Source of the DNA: Diplonema japonicum
Taxonomy: Eukaryota; Euglenozoa; Diplonemea; Diplonemida; Diplonemidae
Direction of reading: 5' to 3'
DNA: 64,000 nt
NCBI GenBank assembly: GCA_964019335.1
Contig: OZ025650.1
Span: forward strand, 1-64,000
Shown here: one piece after another, positions 63,116 to 64,000 of the stretch
Numbering within the stretch: position 1 is the first letter of the stretch
How the letters are laid out: each line of letters begins with the position of its first letter
Translations under genes and position numbers: made by a program
Notes under the pieces: generated by a model
The model's input: only the letters and a program-made list of their open reading frames with translations
What the model was told of the DNA's origin: nothing
The model's database searches: none

Positions 63116-64000
63116 TCACACCTTCTCAAAGGAGCTGAAGTCCACCCCACCTGGGATCTTCCTCGACCGCGATGCAATGGCATCCTGTACCCTCTTGTCG
63201 CGCTCCTGGTTGTTGAGGTCCTGATTGTTGCGATTAAACTCCTTCCTGCGCTGCGCCTGCAGATTGTACGGCTCGATCCTATCGCGGCTGGTGGTACGGA
63301 CCTGCGGGGAATCGGGGGTGAGGGTCACGGGGTCCACCTTACCGGTGTGCAGGTGGTCCCTTTTTCCCTTGACCTGTCGGAGGGTCGGGCGGGAACCTTT
63401 TTTGAATTGCCTTTCTGCCGCCTGTTTGAAGTCCATCAGCACTTCGTACGAAGGGTGCCCGCAGGATAGCGCGTAAGCATCGGCCTTCTCCTTGGACCCC
63501 AGCCCTATGGCGTGTGCCTTCTCGCACTGCAGCACATCGTGGTACACCGACCCGCAGATGGGGCAATTCGTTTCGGGGTCAACGCCACGCCGCCTTCTGG
63601 AGCACGCTGCTTGTTCGTGTTCAGTGCTGCTGCAGATCACGCAGTACTGTTCTATGCCCGCCAGCTGCTGCATCGACTTGTTGAATTTCGTTTGCGTTGA
63701 GTCGGAGTTGAGCTCCGGGCACACATCCACCGTGTGCGACTCTGACAAGCAGTGCAGGCACGAACGCTGCTGCTTCTCATGCAGCCTTGTCTTCGCTTCG
63801 CGCTTCTGCACGCTATGCACACGGTGTGCGCCCGTCACCACCACCCTGCTGAGATAGTCAATACTCCTGTCCACAAGACCCCCCTCCAAGTAGGTTGTGA
63901 AACTAGGAGGCCTGGGTGCTGAGACCATAATGTAACTCCACTCCAGACCCTTCTTGTCTTCGTCGGACCCGTAGCACAAATCCCAGTTGGCCTTAACAGC
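63116..64000 (-). CDS. CCHC zinc-knuckle protein (N-terminus outside window)
   Basis: An open frame enters from the right edge (AVKANWDLCYGSDEDKKG) and stops at 63116, giving 294 codons. Three C-x2-C-x4-H-x4-C knuckles follow each other: CLHCLSESHTVDVC, CVICSSTEHEQAAC and CPICGSVYHDVLQC. Flanking sequence is basic and the C-terminus is Arg/Asn/Gln-rich with helical character. Knuckles of this type bind single-stranded RNA or DNA. I see no retroelement protease or reverse transcriptase nearby, so a cellular nucleic-acid-binding protein is more likely than a gag. The true start is beyond the window. Confidence 0.85.
   Translation of the reverse strand, partial: AVKANWDLCYGSDEDKKGLEWSYIMVSAPRPPSFTTYLEGGLVDRSIDYLSRVVVTGAHRVHSVQKREAKTRLHEKQQRSCLHCLSESHTVDVCPELNSDSTQTKFNKSMQQLAGIEQYCVICSSTEHEQAACSRRRRGVDPETNCPICGSVYHDVLQCEKAHAIGLGSKEKADAYALSCGHPSYEVLMDFKQAAERQFKKGSRPTLRQVKGKRDHLHTGKVDPVTLTPDSPQVRTTSRDRIEPYNLQAQRRKEFNRNNQDLNNQERDKRVQDAIASRSRKIPGGVDFSSFEKV

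Noticed and set aside
63116-64000. Retroelement gag suggested by three CCHC knuckles
   Set aside because: No protease, reverse transcriptase or long repeat is near; cellular RNA-binding proteins of Euglenozoa often have such knuckles.

Overview
This is nuclear DNA from a euglenozoan protist, most likely a diplonemid. Every gene I can support (27, two of them cut by the window edges) lies on the minus strand, which is how euglenozoan polycistronic transcription units look. Most start codons are preceded by a pyrimidine-rich tract and an AG suited to spliced-leader (SL) trans-splicing. A sequence at 59839-59875 (minus) closely matches the diplonemid SL exon as I remember it and is followed by GT. 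Several genes also carry cis-spliceosomal introns: I could place 14, only 31-55 nt long, 12 of them starting GTATG. Kinetoplastids almost lack such introns, so a diplonemid fits better than a trypanosomatid. All assignments come from reading the sequence; no database search was run. Coordinates run left to right, but transcription runs right to left.

1-14.9 kb: triple-GAF cyclic-nucleotide phosphodiesterase (cut at left edge), leucine-rich-repeat/cysteine-rich protein, type II PI4-kinase-like protein with a membrane tail, CAMK-like kinase, MORN-repeat protein, DDB1/CPSF160-like propeller protein, SAC3/GANP (THP3/LENG8-like) protein. 15-26 kb: a fusion of an MbtH-like domain with a type II thioesterase, S-adenosylhomocysteine hydrolase, a papain-family protein with Ser in place of the catalytic Cys, eIF3i, an acidic protein of unknown function, an ARL16-like GTPase and a class III aminotransferase. 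26-45 kb: full-length ABCA transporter, membrane metallophosphoesterase, ARL5, a 2268-residue EGF-rich receptor-like protein and a purple acid phosphatase.

45-64 kb: membrane protein with a START-like C-terminus, coiled-coil protein, membrane RING protein, type II membrane coiled-coil protein, then four related helical proteins with a C-terminal hydrophobic anchor, and a CCHC zinc-knuckle protein cut at the right edge. Two family members share a 446-bp stretch with no difference that I could see. The 4.5 kb between them is low-complexity DNA holding two copies of a ~250-bp repeat, one of which carries the SL sequence.

Many spacers are unusual: long poly(A)/poly(T) tracts and pure C or G tracts of up to about 23. 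I see no rRNA, tRNA, CRISPR array, complete transposon or plus-strand gene. The genes are mixed housekeeping and signalling functions, as is usual in euglenozoan arrays, so neighbourhood says little about shared function. The most novel items are the MbtH-thioesterase fusion, the SL-bearing repeat, the Ser-for-Cys papain homologue and the membrane-anchored helical family.
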